Below, piece by piece: positions 8,441 through 21,218 of a DNA stretch of 64,000 nt (positions are counted from its first letter, which is position 1; every line of letters begins with the position of its first letter). Both the position numbers and the translations under genes were made by a program. The notes beneath the pieces are model-generated. The model was given only the letters and a program-made list of their open reading frames with translations. It had not been told where the DNA came from and made no database searches. Source of the DNA: Halorientalis regularis (GTDB taxonomy: Archaea; Halobacteriota; Halobacteria; Halobacteriales; Haloarculaceae); assembly GCF_023698535.1 (NCBI RefSeq), contig NZ_JALJCL010000003.1, forward strand, positions 264,689 through 328,688, given 5' to 3'.

Positions 8441-9628
8441 TCAGGCCAGCAGTACGTCGACGGCGGTGAACACGCCGTAGCCCAGGGTAAAGGCGAGGAC
8501 GAGCGACCCGATCCACGCGAGGACGGTGTAGCCCATCTTCGCGCCGCTGACGCCGCTCCCGCCGGCGGCGAAGCCGCTCCCGATGATGGCGCTGACGATG
8601 ATCTCGTTGAAGGAGACGGGGATGCCGAAGAAGACGGCGGTCTGGGCGATGGCGAAGGAGGGGATGAGCGCGGCGATGGAGCGGCGCGGCCCCAGCGCCG
8701 AGTAGTCCTGGCTGAGCGCCTTGATCATCCGGGGCGCGCCGGTCCAGGATCCCAGCAGGAGGCCGAGCCCGCCGCCCAGCAGGACCGCGACGAGCGGAAT
8801 CTCGAAGGGGTCGAGCAGGGGAAGCAGGGGGCCGAGCGCCAGACCCACCTGACTGCCACCGGCGGAAAACGCGACCAATCCACCGAGCGCGAGCAGGAAG
8901 TGGCGCTGGCCGGCTTCGGGGTTCCCGCGGAGGTCCCACCAGAGGACGACGGCGACGAGTGTCGCGGCCGCCAGCGTCGCGCCGACGTAGACGAGCAGCG
9001 ACGAGAAGTCGGGGAGTGCGGTGGCGGCGACGCCGGTCAGCGACGCGGCTTCGCCGGGCGGTCCGAGGACGACGAACCGGACGTTCGCGAGGATCGCGCC
9101 GACGACGCCGGCCAGCAGGGGGACCGCTATCGACTCGGGGACCCGTTCGTCCCGGAGCGTCCTGGCGGTTCCGTAGGCGATGCCGCCGCCGGCGAAGGGG
9201 ACGGCGACCCACAGCGCGACGATCTCCTGGTACTTGGCCCAGGCGGGGTCGCCGCCCAGCGCCAGCCCGACGCCGACGACCGCGCCGGTGACGGTGAAGG
9301 CGGTGGCGATGGGGTAGCCGGCGAACACGCCGATGGCGACCAGCACCGCCGCGGTGATGAGCGCGACGACGGCTGCGGTGGGCGAGAGCGTCACGTTCAG
9401 GATGAGTTCCCGGCCGACCGCCTCGGTGACGTTCGCGCCCTGCAGGACGGCCCCGGCCAGCCCGAGCAGGCCGACGATGAAGCCGGCCCGCATGACCGAG
9501 ATGGCGTTGGCACCGACCGCCGGGGCGAACGGCGTCGACCCCGACGACCCCGCGCCGATGGCCCACGCCATGAACAGACTTGCGGCTCCGGCGACCAGAA
9601 ACGTCGCGAGCGTGCCTCCAGCGACCAT
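8441..9628 (-). CDS. Inorganic phosphate transporter, PiT family
   Basis: A 395-residue polytopic membrane protein of the PiT family (cation-coupled phosphate symport). It has around ten hydrophobic segments and both halves of the family's duplicated signature, here GSTPFAPAVGANAIS near the N-terminus and FSAGGSQVGLALGPLLPLL in the second half. The ATG at 9628 (MVAGGTLATFLVAG) is chosen, since the upstream part of the frame is basic and non-membrane. A fragment of this gene is duplicated at 7530-7627, and a second intact, divergent Pit gene lies at 29456-30649. Confidence 0.88.
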   Translation of the reverse strand: MVAGGTLATFLVAGAASLFMAWAIGAGSSGSTPFAPAVGANAISVMRAGFIVGLLGLAGAVLQGANVTEAVGRELILNVTLSPTAAVVALITAAVLVAIGVFAGYPIATAFTVTGAVVGVGLALGGDPAWAKYQEIVALWVAVPFAGGGIAYGTARTLRDERVPESIAVPLLAGVVGAILANVRFVVLGPPGEAASLTGVAATALPDFSSLLVYVGATLAAATLVAVVLWWDLRGNPEAGQRHFLLALGGLVAFSAGGSQVGLALGPLLPLLDPFEIPLVAVLLGGGLGLLLGSWTGAPRMIKALSQDYSALGPRRSIAALIPSFAIAQTAVFFGIPVSFNEIIVSAIIGSGFAAGGSGVSGAKMGYTVLAWIGSLVLAFTLGYGVFTAVDVLLA

Positions 9629-9767
9629 TCGATAGACGGCTACTGCGGGCACGCGTAATAAGCTGCCGTCATCGGGCGCTCGGCACGGCGGTATACATCG
9701 TTTTTTGCGCCGTGGTTGCCGAATCATTATACGTGATGGCGTGGACAGTGGATGGTAGGTGGGGGCA

Positions 9768-9902
9768 GTGGTACTCGAACGACTACGGCGGTTCGCCGGT
9801 CAGCACGGGGAGTACGAGTGTCAACGCTGTGGGTCAGAGTACGAGGCCCGGCGACAGGTTTGCCCGGACTGTGGCGGGTTCTCCATCGAACGGGACTGGT
9901 GA
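9768..9902 (+). CDS. 44-residue zinc-ribbon microprotein, GTG start
   Basis: A GTG at 9768 preceded by a G-run (gggggca) opens a 44-codon frame with two zinc knuckles: YECQRCG (Cys18/Cys21) and QVCPDCGG (Cys32/Cys35). Such tiny rubredoxin-like or zinc-ribbon proteins are abundant in haloarchaea. A TATA-like element (attatac, about 9726-9732) lies some 40 bases upstream. The four-cysteine pattern at correct spacing is the main support. It lies about 100 bases before cysK on the same strand. Confidence 0.65.
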   Translation: MVLERLRRFAGQHGEYECQRCGSEYEARRQVCPDCGGFSIERDW

Positions 9903-10004
9903 CCCGAACGGGGGAGCGAGGGTCGTCCCCCGCACTGTTTTGGGTGTCGGTTGAGGGGGACGCGGCGACGACTCCTCGTGTGACGACCGAGCCACGGCGA
10001 TACT

Positions 10005-10958
10005 ATGAGTGAGACGAGTCTGTCCGACGACGCGCGGAGTACAGGTGCGGTCGAAGCCGCCGGATCGGCGACGGAGCTGATCGGTGAGACCCCGCTGGTC
10101 GATCTCTCGGCGTTCGCGCCGAACTGTTACGCCAAGGTCGAGGCGGCCAACCCCTTCTCCGTCAAAGACCGGATCGCCCGCGAGATGATCGCACAGGCCG
10201 AAGACGAGGGACTGGTCGACGAGGACACCCACGTCGTCGAGCCCACGAGCGGCAACACCGGCATCGGGCTGGCGTTCGTCTGCGCTGCGAAGGGGTACGA
10301 CGTGACGCTGACCATGCCCGGGTCCATGAGCGAGGAGCGCCGCCAGTTGCTCCGGGCGCTGGGCGCGGACCTGGAACTCACGCCGGCCGACGACGGGATG
10401 TCGGGCGCGATCGACCGCGCCGAGGCACTGCTGGCAGAGGCCGACGACGGGTTCGTGCCCCAGCAGTTCGAGAACGACGCCAATCCCCGCGCCCATCGCG
10501 AGACGACCGGCCCGGAAATCTGGGCGGACACCGACGGCGCGGTCGACGCCGTCGTCGCCGGCGTCGGCACCGGCGGGACGATTACGGGCGTCTCGAAACA
10601 CATCGAGGAGGACCGCGGCGCCTCACTGCGCTCGGTCGCGGTCGAGCCCGCGGGGTCACCCATCCTCTCGAAGGGCGAGGGCGGCTCACACGGCATCCAG
10701 GGCATCGGGCCGAGTTTCGTCCCCGACACCCTCGACCCGGACGTGATCGACGAGGTGCGGACGATCCACGAGGACGACGCGAAAGCGACCACCCGACGAC
10801 TGGCCCGGGAGGCGGGTCTGCTCGTCGGGGTCTCCAGCGGCGCGGCGGCGGCCGCGGCGTTCGACGTGGCCCGGGACTACCCCGAGGAAGTGACCGTGGT
10901 GATCCTGCCGGACACCGGCGAGCGATACCTCTCGACGGGGCTGTTCGACGAGGCGTGA
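10005..10958 (+). CDS. cysK: Cysteine synthase (PLP-dependent)
   Basis: Beta-replacement enzyme of fold type II that forms cysteine from O-acetylserine (or O-phosphoserine) and sulfide in the cytosol. The 317-residue length is typical. Visible features are the PLP lysine in [10 protein letters not shown] (Lys54), the substrate-loop motif PTSGNTGIG (80-88), the phosphate-binding [10 protein letters not shown] and the SSGAAAAAA segment facing the pyridine nitrogen. The N-terminal 20 residues are a polar extension. Substrate choice between O-acetylserine and O-phosphoserine cannot be decided by eye. It is a single gene. Confidence 0.93.
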   Translation: MSETSLSDDARSTGAVEAAGSATELIGETPLVDLSAFAPNCYAKVEAANPFSVKDRIAREMIAQAEDEGLVDEDTHVVEPTSGNTGIGLAFVCAAKGYDVTLTMPGSMSEERRQLLRALGADLELTPADDGMSGAIDRAEALLAEADDGFVPQQFENDANPRAHRETTGPEIWADTDGAVDAVVAGVGTGGTITGVSKHIEEDRGASLRSVAVEPAGSPILSKGEGGSHGIQGIGPSFVPDTLDPDVIDEVRTIHEDDAKATTRRLAREAGLLVGVSSGAAAAAAFDVARDYPEEVTVVILPDTGERYLSTGLFDEA

Positions 10959-10992
10959 CGGCGGTGACCGAACCGACGGGGACGACTACGTC

Positions 10993-11259
10993 CTAGCCGC
11001 GCCCTCGCTCTGACTCGATCCGGCGTCGCCAGTCGAAAACGAGACCGAGGCCGACGAAAAGGAGTGCCGTCACCGCTCCCTCCAGCAGTGTCGTCGACAG
11101 GTCGCCCCGATCGAGGAGCGGACTGATCGTGATCCAGGCCACGAACCGGACGACACCGCGTTTCAGTTCTCGCAGCTGAGTCGTGTCTGTCCATGCGTGA
11201 CGATCTGAGAGACGGTCCAGGTGCTCCGGGCTACAGCGGCAGAACTGAAAGAAGTTCAC
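10993..11259 (-). CDS. Possible small membrane protein, GTG start
   Basis: An 88-codon frame from a GTG at 11259 contains one long hydrophobic helix (LLEGAVTALLFVGLGLVF, around 59-76), a weaker one near 37-50 and a basic C-terminus. There is no ATG in the frame and no family that I recognise. It lies convergent to cysK and downstream of katG on the same strand. Codon composition looks coding, but a chance frame is possible in such GC-rich DNA. Confidence 0.4.
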   Translation of the reverse strand: MNFFQFCRCSPEHLDRLSDRHAWTDTTQLRELKRGVVRFVAWITISPLLDRGDLSTTLLEGAVTALLFVGLGLVFDWRRRIESERGRG

Positions 11260-11289
11260 TCCGGCTACAGGACGCCGGTTGACCGCCGC

Positions 11290-14430
<3,141 letters not shown>

Positions 14431-14482
14431 TCAGCGGAGCGGAAGACGGGCTTTTCCGTCCGAAACTTCTACCTCGGTGTCC

Positions 14483-15169
14483 ATGCCATCCGCACTGTTC
14501 GTCGTCAGCGAAGAAGGTTACTGGGGCGAGGAATGTATCGAACCGCTCACCACACTCAGCGACGCCGGAGTCGACATCGAGGTCGCCACCCCGAGCGGGC
14601 GCGAACCGGTGATCGACGAGCGCTCGATCGACCCCGAGGAGGTCGGCGAGGAGACCGCCGAACACGTCCGTGAAGTCGCCGAATCCGACGAACGACTGGC
14701 CGACCCGACGCCGCTGGCACAGGTCGATCCCGGCGGGTACGACGCGGTCGTGTTCCCCGGCGGCCACGGCACCGCGTGGGACGTGAACCAGGACCGGCAC
14801 GCCCGGGCCGCGCTCCGGACGGCGGTCGAGGCGGGCGACAGCAAGGCGCTGGTCGTCTGTCACGCCGCCGGCATCCTCGCGTTCACCCGCGATTCCGACG
14901 GCGGGTTCCTCGTGGAGGGCCGTGACGTGACCGGTTTCCCCAACGCCTGGGAGGAGGGCATCGTCGACGAGAACGACACCATGCCCGACGGGCGAAAACT
15001 GCCATACTGGGTCGAGGACGAGGTGCGCGCGGCCGGCGGGAATTTCGACCCCGACCTCGGTGACGACACGTCCGTCACCGTCGACGGCGACCTCGTGACT
15101 GCGCGGGGGCCGCCGTCCTCGCACGCGGCCGCCGTGACGCTGCTGGCGGAGATGGGCGTCGAGTACTGA
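14483..15169 (+). CDS. DJ-1/PfpI-family class I amidotransferase-like protein
   Basis: A 228-residue protein of the DJ-1/ThiJ/PfpI superfamily. The nucleophile elbow is VVCHAAGIL with Cys126-His127, the oxyanion-side motif is [10 protein letters not shown], and an acidic residue in SEEGYWGEE near the N-terminus completes the typical triad. Relatives act as glyoxalase III, protein deglycase or chaperone, often against reactive carbonyls; which of these applies is unknown. The ATG at 14483 is preferred to an in-frame GTG two codons earlier. It is divergent from the acidic orphan gene. Confidence 0.88.
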   Translation: MPSALFVVSEEGYWGEECIEPLTTLSDAGVDIEVATPSGREPVIDERSIDPEEVGEETAEHVREVAESDERLADPTPLAQVDPGGYDAVVFPGGHGTAWDVNQDRHARAALRTAVEAGDSKALVVCHAAGILAFTRDSDGGFLVEGRDVTGFPNAWEEGIVDENDTMPDGRKLPYWVEDEVRAAGGNFDPDLGDDTSVTVDGDLVTARGPPSSHAAAVTLLAEMGVEY

Positions 15170-15239
15170 CGACCGTCGGCCAGCGTGCCAGCGGCCGCGA
15201 TCCGTCCGATTTTATGCTGTCGGCGGTGACATCGCCAGT

Positions 15240-15914
15240 ATGGCCATCGAACGACGCGGCGACGCGTACCTCGTCACGCACGCGCTCGCCACGCACACGC
15301 TCTCGGACCTGCGTAGTGTCGAGACCGAACAGGTCGCCTTCCGCAAAGGACTCGTGAAACTCGGCCGCATCTGTGGCTACGAGATCATCGACGGGGCGAT
15401 GGACACGGAGTACGTCGAGATCGAGACGCCGCTGACCGACACGATGGGCGAACGCGTCACCGGCCTCGACGATGTGGTGATCGTCAACGTCCTCCGGGCG
15501 GCCACCCCCTTCGTCGAAGGGCTTCTGAAGGCCTTCCCGCACGCGAAACAGGGTGTCATCAGCGCCGGCCGCGACGAGAGCGCCGGGATGGACGACGAGG
15601 GGCAGTTCCCCATCGACGTGGACTACGAGAAGATGCCCGAGATCACCGACGAGGACACCGTCATCGTCGCCGACCCGATGCTGGCGACGGGGTCGACCAT
15701 GACCGCCGTGCTGGAGCGGGTCACCGCCGCGGGCGACCCCGAGAACCTCCTGGTCCTCTCGGCGGTCAGCGCCCCGGCCGGGATCACCCGCGTCGCCGAG
15801 CAGTTCCCCGCTGTCGACCTGCTCACCGTCAGCATCGACGACCACCTCGACGACGACGGCTTCATCGTCCCCGGTCTGGGTGACGCCGGCGACCGCGCGT
15901 TCCGCACGACCTGA
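15240..15914 (+). CDS. upp: Uracil phosphoribosyltransferase
   Basis: Pyrimidine salvage enzyme converting uracil and PRPP to UMP. The 224-residue product is of normal length and has the PRPP loop [13 protein letters not shown], the [17 protein letters not shown] segment and the uracil-binding C-terminal region [11 protein letters not shown]. The ATG at 15240 follows a TATA-like tttatgc about 30 bases upstream, fitting a leaderless transcript. It is a single gene. Confidence 0.95.
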   Translation: MAIERRGDAYLVTHALATHTLSDLRSVETEQVAFRKGLVKLGRICGYEIIDGAMDTEYVEIETPLTDTMGERVTGLDDVVIVNVLRAATPFVEGLLKAFPHAKQGVISAGRDESAGMDDEGQFPIDVDYEKMPEITDEDTVIVADPMLATGSTMTAVLERVTAAGDPENLLVLSAVSAPAGITRVAEQFPAVDLLTVSIDDHLDDDGFIVPGLGDAGDRAFRTT

Positions 15915-16067
15915 CCCGACAGTGTGGGGAATGTCGACGCACGTCGAAACCCCCCGGTTTCACCTGGAAAACCGCAATACAACGACCGATCTGTAACCTG
16001 CACCCGAACACCAGTTCGGCTATTTATATGTCAGCGTGTTCGACCGTGCTGGCGGTGTGACCGCGTC

Positions 16068-16664
16068 TCACTCGATGGTCGCCCGGCCGCTGGTCGCGCT
16101 CCGGATGCGGTCCCGGAGGGCGGCGGCGTCGGCGACCGGGACGCGCACGTCGAAGGTCACGTCGGCCCGGTACTCGGCGTCGAACTCGACGCCCTCGGAT
16201 TCGAGGATGCCACGGACGGTGCCGGAGTCGTCGTATTCGACGGTTATCGAGAACGACTCGTGGGGACGGCGTTCGGTGATCCCGGCGTCCTCGACGGCGA
16301 CCGTGACCCCCTGTGAGTAGGCGCGGGCCAGGCCACCCACGCCGAGTTTCGTCCCGCCGTAGTAGCGGGTGACGACGACGACGACGTTCTCCAGGTTCTC
16401 GCCCTGGAGGACGTTCAGCGCGGGTTTCCCGGCGGATCCGGAGGGTTCGTCGGCGTCAGAGGCCCACTCGGTGAGCGGGTCGGTCCGGACGCGGTAGGCC
16501 GGGACGTTGTGGGTCGCGTCGGCGTACGCCTCGCGGATCTCTTCGACGAAGGCCTCTGCGGCCTCGACACTGGTCGCGGGGGCGGCGTGGCCGACGAACT
16601 CCGAGCCCCTGATCTCGAAGGCGGCCCGGCCGCGCCCGGCGAGGGTCCAGTAGCGGTCGGTCAC
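16068..16664 (-). CDS. IMPACT/YigZ family protein
   Basis: A 198-residue two-domain protein of the UPF0029 (IMPACT, YigZ) family. The N-terminal domain has the family signature DEPSGSAGKPALNVLQG and VTRYYGGTKLGVGGLARAYS, and the C-terminal part is a ferredoxin-like domain (VEYDDSGTVRGILES). Homologs associate with translation or RNA, but the archaeal role is unclear. The GTG at 16664 is chosen because it gives the usual start (VTDRYWTLAGRG); the only longer version uses a TTG. It is convergent with upp. Confidence 0.88.
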   Translation of the reverse strand: MTDRYWTLAGRGRAAFEIRGSEFVGHAAPATSVEAAEAFVEEIREAYADATHNVPAYRVRTDPLTEWASDADEPSGSAGKPALNVLQGENLENVVVVVTRYYGGTKLGVGGLARAYSQGVTVAVEDAGITERRPHESFSITVEYDDSGTVRGILESEGVEFDAEYRADVTFDVRVPVADAAALRDRIRSATSGRATIE

Positions 16665-16763
16665 TGGCGGGGATAGCGGGGCGAGGATCAAACCCCTTCC
16701 GCCGTCGTTTTCGGGGCCGAGCCGTGCCGACCTTATTTGTCACTCGGGCACCCTGTAGGGGGT

Positions 16764-18146
16764 ATGTCACGGTCGACCGGTGACGAAATGCTCGACGAGA
16801 TGCTCGGCGGGGGCGTGCCCGAGGGCCGGACGCTCCTCGTCCGTGGCCCGTCGGGCGTGGGAAAGAGCCGCCTCGCGATGCAGTTTCTCGACGCGGGCGC
16901 CGACGCGGACGAGGACTGTCTGTACGTGACCACTGACGAGCCCCTCGGGGTCGTCCGGACATCGCTGGACCCGGCCGAGCGCATCACGCTCGCGGCCGTC
17001 CACCGGGACACGAGCGGCGGCGGCGGTGTCCGCTTCGTCACCGCCGACGGTGCCGACACGATCCCGTTCGGTTCGCTGATCGAGCGCCTGAGCGAGGACC
17101 AGTGGGACCGGCTGGTCGTCGACGGGGCCGGCGGGCTGGTCGAACTCGCGCCGGATCGCGAGCGGGGCCGTCACGGCCGCTTTCACCTGCTCGAACGGCT
17201 CGACGACCACGAGACGACGGCGGTGTTGACCGCCACTGACGACGAACCGGAGTCGGTCGCGCGCCTGGCCCACGGCGTCGTCGACTGCTGGCGCGAGGAG
17301 GTCGAGGGCGACGCCCGACCGTTCTGCCGGGTCGAGAAACTCCGGAGCCGGGACCACGACACCCGCCGGCACGCACTCGCCCACGACGACGACGGCGTCG
17401 CCGTGTCGGCACGGGAGTGGGCGACCCACGAGGACCCCTTCCGGACCGGTATCCCGGGCCTCGACGACCTCACCGGCGGGTTCGTCCGCAACGGGACCAC
17501 CCTCCTCGAACACGACGGGACGGCCGACCACTGGCCCTTTACCGCCGCGCTAACCGCCCGCGCCGTCGAGCAGGACGCACCGGTCGTGCTGGTGACCGCG
17601 CCGGGAACGCTCGTCAACCGGGTGGACGGCCTGCTGGCCGAGGCGGTCGCCCCAGTCACCGAGTTGATGGACCGGAACCTGCTGTACCTGATCGACCCAA
17701 TCAGCCGAAGCCCGAACGAACCGGTCGTCGCCAGCCTCGACTCCGACAACGTCGTCCTGCAGGCGGAGGAGGGCAGTATCCAGGAGGCGTTCCGGACGCT
17801 GGTCGCGGAACTGGGCGGTCGGGTCGAGGAGGCCGTGGCGATCATCGAACACTCGGCGATGGCCCACCTGGTCACCGAAAACGAGTCCCGACAGCTCTAC
17901 TACTGGGCCGACGGCAACGTGATGAACGGCGAGTACGACCTCACACTGGTACTGGCCGGCGACCGCTCGGTGGCCGGCGACCGGCTCACCGCCTTCTTCT
18001 CGGGCGTCGCGGATCAGGTGATGCGCACCTGGCGCGGGAGCGACGAACTCCAGTACCTCTCGGTCCCCAAATCGCCCGCCGGGACGCCCGGCCACACCCG
18101 CGTCGTCGAACCGCTAGAGGACCCCCCGTACGTCCAGTTGCGCTGA
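16764..18146 (+). CDS. KaiC-like RecA-superfamily ATPase (HTR-like)
   Basis: A 460-residue protein with two KaiC/RadA-like RecA folds. The first carries a good Walker A, GPSGVGKS (28-35), and a Walker B-like LVVDGAGG; the second begins RTGIPGLDDLTGGFVRNG but lacks a proper P-loop (TTLLEHDGTADHW), so it is probably non-hydrolysing. Haloarchaea have many such RAD55-like proteins, often linked to signal transduction or taxis. The ATG at 16764 follows a ggggg run and gives MSRSTGDEMLDEMLGGG, the canonical entry for the fold. The degenerate second domain is the notable feature. Confidence 0.85.
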   Translation: MSRSTGDEMLDEMLGGGVPEGRTLLVRGPSGVGKSRLAMQFLDAGADADEDCLYVTTDEPLGVVRTSLDPAERITLAAVHRDTSGGGGVRFVTADGADTIPFGSLIERLSEDQWDRLVVDGAGGLVELAPDRERGRHGRFHLLERLDDHETTAVLTATDDEPESVARLAHGVVDCWREEVEGDARPFCRVEKLRSRDHDTRRHALAHDDDGVAVSAREWATHEDPFRTGIPGLDDLTGGFVRNGTTLLEHDGTADHWPFTAALTARAVEQDAPVVLVTAPGTLVNRVDGLLAEAVAPVTELMDRNLLYLIDPISRSPNEPVVASLDSDNVVLQAEEGSIQEAFRTLVAELGGRVEEAVAIIEHSAMAHLVTENESRQLYYWADGNVMNGEYDLTLVLAGDRSVAGDRLTAFFSGVADQVMRTWRGSDELQYLSVPKSPAGTPGHTRVVEPLEDPPYVQLR

Positions 18147-18147
18147 C

Positions 18148-18525
18148 TCACTCGCGGCCGCCCCAGACGCGTTTCTCCGGAATCTCGACGGTCACGTCCC
18201 GGGTCAGCCGGTACTGGCAGGAGAGTCGCGGATAGCCGAACCGGTCGGCCAGCCGGTCGTGCCAGTGGTCGGGGGCCGTCTCGCCCTCGCGGATACGCAC
18301 CCCACAGGTGGCACAGAACCCGCGCCCCCCGCAGTTCAGCCGCTCGGTGTAGCGAGTGTAGGGGGAGATGCCGGCGTCGCGCAACACGTCCCGGAGGACC
18401 GCGCCGACGGGCGCGGTGAGCTGACGGGTTCCGTCGTCGGTACGGACCGTGACGGTGACGGCCTCGGCGGCGTCGGGCCTGCCGTCGTCGGCGTCACCGT
18501 CGGCGGGCGGCGACTGGTCGGTCAC
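18148..18525 (-). CDS. 2Fe-2S ferredoxin (plant type)
   Basis: A 125-residue protein with a 20-residue acidic extension and a 2Fe-2S beta-grasp domain. Ligands are Cys65, Cys71 and Cys74 in LNCGGRGFCATCG plus Cys103 in LSCQYR. It serves as a small electron carrier, distinct from the classic halobacterial ferredoxin at 30740. The GTG start at 18525 overlaps the stop of the upstream ACT-domain gene (GTGA), showing translational coupling; why an ACT protein is paired with a ferredoxin is unclear. It ends one base from the end of the convergent KaiC-like gene. Confidence 0.87.
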   Translation of the reverse strand: MTDQSPPADGDADDGRPDAAEAVTVTVRTDDGTRQLTAPVGAVLRDVLRDAGISPYTRYTERLNCGGRGFCATCGVRIREGETAPDHWHDRLADRFGYPRLSCQYRLTRDVTVEIPEKRVWGGRE

Positions 18526-19025
18526 TGCAACTCGATCTTGCGCACGTAGTCGCGGTCACGGATCTCGTTGAGGAGGTCGCCGGGCAGGGCCGCCTCGGTC
18601 ACGATGTAGAGCTTGGGGTCGACGGCGAACTCGGGGTCTTCCGAGACGGTCTGGCGCATCGAGATGCCCTCGTCGGCGATCATGCCTGCGATCTCGGCGA
18701 CGATGCCGGGCTGTTCGGTGTCGTAGACGTCGACGGTCAGGACGTGCAGGTCCAGCACCGGAGCCAGGTCCATCAGGCTGGGGATCTGGGAGATGTTCTG
18801 GAAGATCCGCCGCAGTTGCTCGTCGTCGAGGATGGCGTCGGTCGTCGAGTCCACGACCCGCCGATCCACGTCGATCTCCCGGGCGATGCCGGTGTTGGGA
18901 ATCTCGATGCCGCCCGAGACGACCCGGCCGTCGTCGTTGACCGAGAAGCCCCGTTCGAGGAGGAGCCGGATGACCGCCTGCTGGGAGGGACTGCCCTCGA
19001 ATTTCTCCATGATCTCCGCGAACAT
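18522..19025 (-). CDS. ACT-domain amino-acid-binding regulator
   Basis: A 167-residue protein with an N-terminal helical region (MFAEIMEKFEGSPSQQAVIRLLLERGF, described here by its start MFAEIMEKFEG) that could be a winged-helix DNA-binding segment, and a C-terminal ACT domain (around 90-167, VLTVDVYDTEQPGIVAEI). ACT domains bind amino acids to control enzymes or transcription, so an amino-acid-responsive regulator is likely. The ATG at 19025 is chosen over upstream arginine-rich frame. It is coupled to the ferredoxin gene by a four-base overlap. Confidence 0.82.
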   Translation of the reverse strand: MFAEIMEKFEGSPSQQAVIRLLLERGFSVNDDGRVVSGGIEIPNTGIAREIDVDRRVVDSTTDAILDDEQLRRIFQNISQIPSLMDLAPVLDLHVLTVDVYDTEQPGIVAEIAGMIADEGISMRQTVSEDPEFAVDPKLYIVTEAALPGDLLNEIRDRDYVRKIELQ

Positions 19026-19167
19026 ACTCCCCAACACGACCGCCGACCGTAGTATGTCTTGGCATCGGGACGTCCGGGCGACGGCCGAAACCGTGACGCC
19101 CGGGTCATAAAGACGCGTCCCGATTCGTGAGAACCGGTACCAGTGAGGCCGACGACGGGGACACGAG

Positions 19168-20268
19168 ATGCAGATAACCGGAGTCACGCAACATCACGTC
19201 AGCCAGCCGCTCGAGGATAGCTTCGGACCGAACTGGATCCCCGGCTACCCGCAGGGGAGCCACGAGGCCGAAGTGTTCGAGATCGAGACCGACGCCGGCA
19301 TCACGGGCGTCACCGCGAGCCCGAGTTTCGCCGGCGGGCTCGACTACGCCACACCGCTCTCGCTGTTCCTGCAGGGCGAGGACCCCCACGACGTCGAGGG
19401 GATCATGCGCAAGCTGGAGACCGTCGACCTGATCGGGCCGCGGCCGTGGCACCTCGAACTCGCGCTGTGGGACATCGTCGGCAAGGACGCCGGCAAACCC
19501 GTCTACGAGTTGCTCGGCGGGAGCGACGACCCGATCCGGGCCTACGCCAGCACCGGCGAGGTCCAGCCGGCCGACGAGCGCATCGAGTACGTCCAGGAGC
19601 GCGTCGACGAGGGGTTCGAGGCCGTCAAGCTCCGGATCGCCGAGCGGTCGGATCTCGACGTGGTTCGTGCGGTCCGCGAGGCGTTCCCCGATCTCACGCT
19701 CATGGTCGACGCAAACAAGGGGTGGGCGGTCCGTGTGATGGAAGAGGAGACCCAGTGGTCGGTGGCCGAGGCCGAAGCGGTCGCCCGCGAGCTGGCCGAC
19801 ATCGGCGGGATCGAGTGGTTCGAAGAACCGCTGCCACGCCACGACTACGCGGGATACGCACGCCTGCGTGACGCCGCCGAGGTCCCCATCGCCGGCGGGG
19901 AGTTCAACGGCGGCCCACAGGAGCTGTACGAGTTCCTCGGCCGCGACGCCGTGGACGTGCTTCAGCCCGACGCGGCGCTCGTGACCGGGATCAAGCGGGC
20001 CGTCGAGGTCGCCGGGGCCGCCCGGAACCAGGGCGTGCGGTTCGTCCCGCACACCTGGACCAACGCCATCGGCTTCGCCGCCAACCTGCACGTGATGGCC
20101 GCGGTCGGCGCCGACTGGTGTGAGTTCCCCCACGACCCGCCGTGGACGCCCGAGGCGTGGTCGGCACCGATCCACGGCGAGTTCGCCGCGGACGGCACCG
20201 TCACGCCGCCCCAGGGGCCGGGACTGGGCGTCGAACTGAACCGCGACCTGCTGGAGGGCGACCGATGA
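19168..20268 (+). CDS. Mandelate racemase/muconate lactonizing family dehydratase
   Basis: An enolase-superfamily enzyme of 366 residues, probably a sugar-acid dehydratase. The barrel residues are visible: a KxR motif at KLR (Lys154), metal ligands Asp181 (MVDANKGW), Glu219/220 (WFEEPL) and Glu245 (GGEFN), and His295 (PHTWTN) as the general base or acid on the far side. The sugar-acid substrate is not readable. Its stop overlaps the start of the next gene (ATGA), so dehydratase and dehydrogenase form an operon, as in oxidative sugar degradation routes such as the haloarchaeal rhamnonate pathway; that assignment is inference. Confidence 0.87.
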   Translation: MQITGVTQHHVSQPLEDSFGPNWIPGYPQGSHEAEVFEIETDAGITGVTASPSFAGGLDYATPLSLFLQGEDPHDVEGIMRKLETVDLIGPRPWHLELALWDIVGKDAGKPVYELLGGSDDPIRAYASTGEVQPADERIEYVQERVDEGFEAVKLRIAERSDLDVVRAVREAFPDLTLMVDANKGWAVRVMEEETQWSVAEAEAVARELADIGGIEWFEEPLPRHDYAGYARLRDAAEVPIAGGEFNGGPQELYEFLGRDAVDVLQPDAALVTGIKRAVEVAGAARNQGVRFVPHTWTNAIGFAANLHVMAAVGADWCEFPHDPPWTPEAWSAPIHGEFAADGTVTPPQGPGLGVELNRDLLEGDR

Positions 20269-21062
20269 CGGTCCTCGACGAGTTCCGGCTGGACGGGTCG
20301 GTCGCGCTGGTGACCGGCGCGGCGGGCGGGCTGGGCAGTGCCTTCGCGGCCGCGATGGCCGAGGCCGGCGCGGACGTGGTCGTCGCGGATCTCGACGAAT
20401 CCGGCGCGCAGGCGGTCGCCGACGACCTCGAAGACGAAACGGAGGCCGAGACGCTGGCCCTGGAAGTGGACGTGACCGACGAGGCGGCCGTCGAGGGGAT
20501 GGTCGAGGCGACGCTCGACCGGTTCGGTCGGCTCGACGCCGCCTTCGCGAACGCGGGCATCGGCGAACTCGAACGCCCCGTCGAACACTACGAGATGGCC
20601 CAGTGGGACCGCATCGTCGACGTGAACCTCCGTGGTGTGTGGCTCACCGACCTGTACGCCGCCCGCGCGATGGCCGAGCAGGAGTCCGGTGGGTCCATCG
20701 TCAACACGGCCTCCGTCTACGGGCTGGTCGGCAGTGACGCGATGGGGTACAACCCGGCCTACGCCGCCTCGAAGGGTGGGGTCGTCAACCTCACGCGGAC
20801 GCTCGGGGCCGAGTGGGCCCCCGAGATTCGGGTCAACGCCATCGCGCCGAGTCACGCCCGGACGAACATCGGCGGCGGCTACCTCGACGAGGACAGCCGC
20901 GTCGGGCAGGACATCGAGGAGGATATCGTCGAGAACACGCCCGCCGACCGGATCGCGGAGCCCGAGGCGCTCCAGGGGATGGCCCTGTTCCTGGCCAGCG
21001 AGGCCGCCCGCTACTGCACCGGCTACACCTACGCCGTCGACGGCGGGTGGCTGGCCCGGTAA
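20265..21062 (+). CDS. Short-chain dehydrogenase/reductase
   Basis: A 265-residue classical SDR with a Rossmann nucleotide motif TGAAGGLG (17-24), the NAG segment (FANAGIG), catalytic Ser in VNTASVYGLVG and the YxxxK pair in YAASKGG, plus the C-terminal YAVDGGW. Asp after the second strand (VVVADLDE) favours NAD over NADP. It is translationally coupled to the enolase-family dehydratase and probably oxidises or reduces an intermediate of the same sugar-acid pathway. Confidence 0.9.
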   Translation: MTVLDEFRLDGSVALVTGAAGGLGSAFAAAMAEAGADVVVADLDESGAQAVADDLEDETEAETLALEVDVTDEAAVEGMVEATLDRFGRLDAAFANAGIGELERPVEHYEMAQWDRIVDVNLRGVWLTDLYAARAMAEQESGGSIVNTASVYGLVGSDAMGYNPAYAASKGGVVNLTRTLGAEWAPEIRVNAIAPSHARTNIGGGYLDEDSRVGQDIEEDIVENTPADRIAEPEALQGMALFLASEAARYCTGYTYAVDGGWLAR

Positions 21063-21218
21063 CGGCGTGTCGTCGAGCGATTCGTTTCCGGTGGATTCCC
21101 GTACACCGGCGAGAACACCGGTGAGAGGTGTATTTACGGACGCCAGTGTGAGAGAGAGAGTGGTTTAATTCAGCGCACAGGCTAGAATTACAGTCGTCGA
21201 CGTATTGTATCAAATACG

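Noticed and set aside
8411..9658. 415-codon plus-strand frame over the Pit gene
   Set aside because: Shadow ORF with low-complexity acidic sequence; the minus-strand protein has clear membrane segments.
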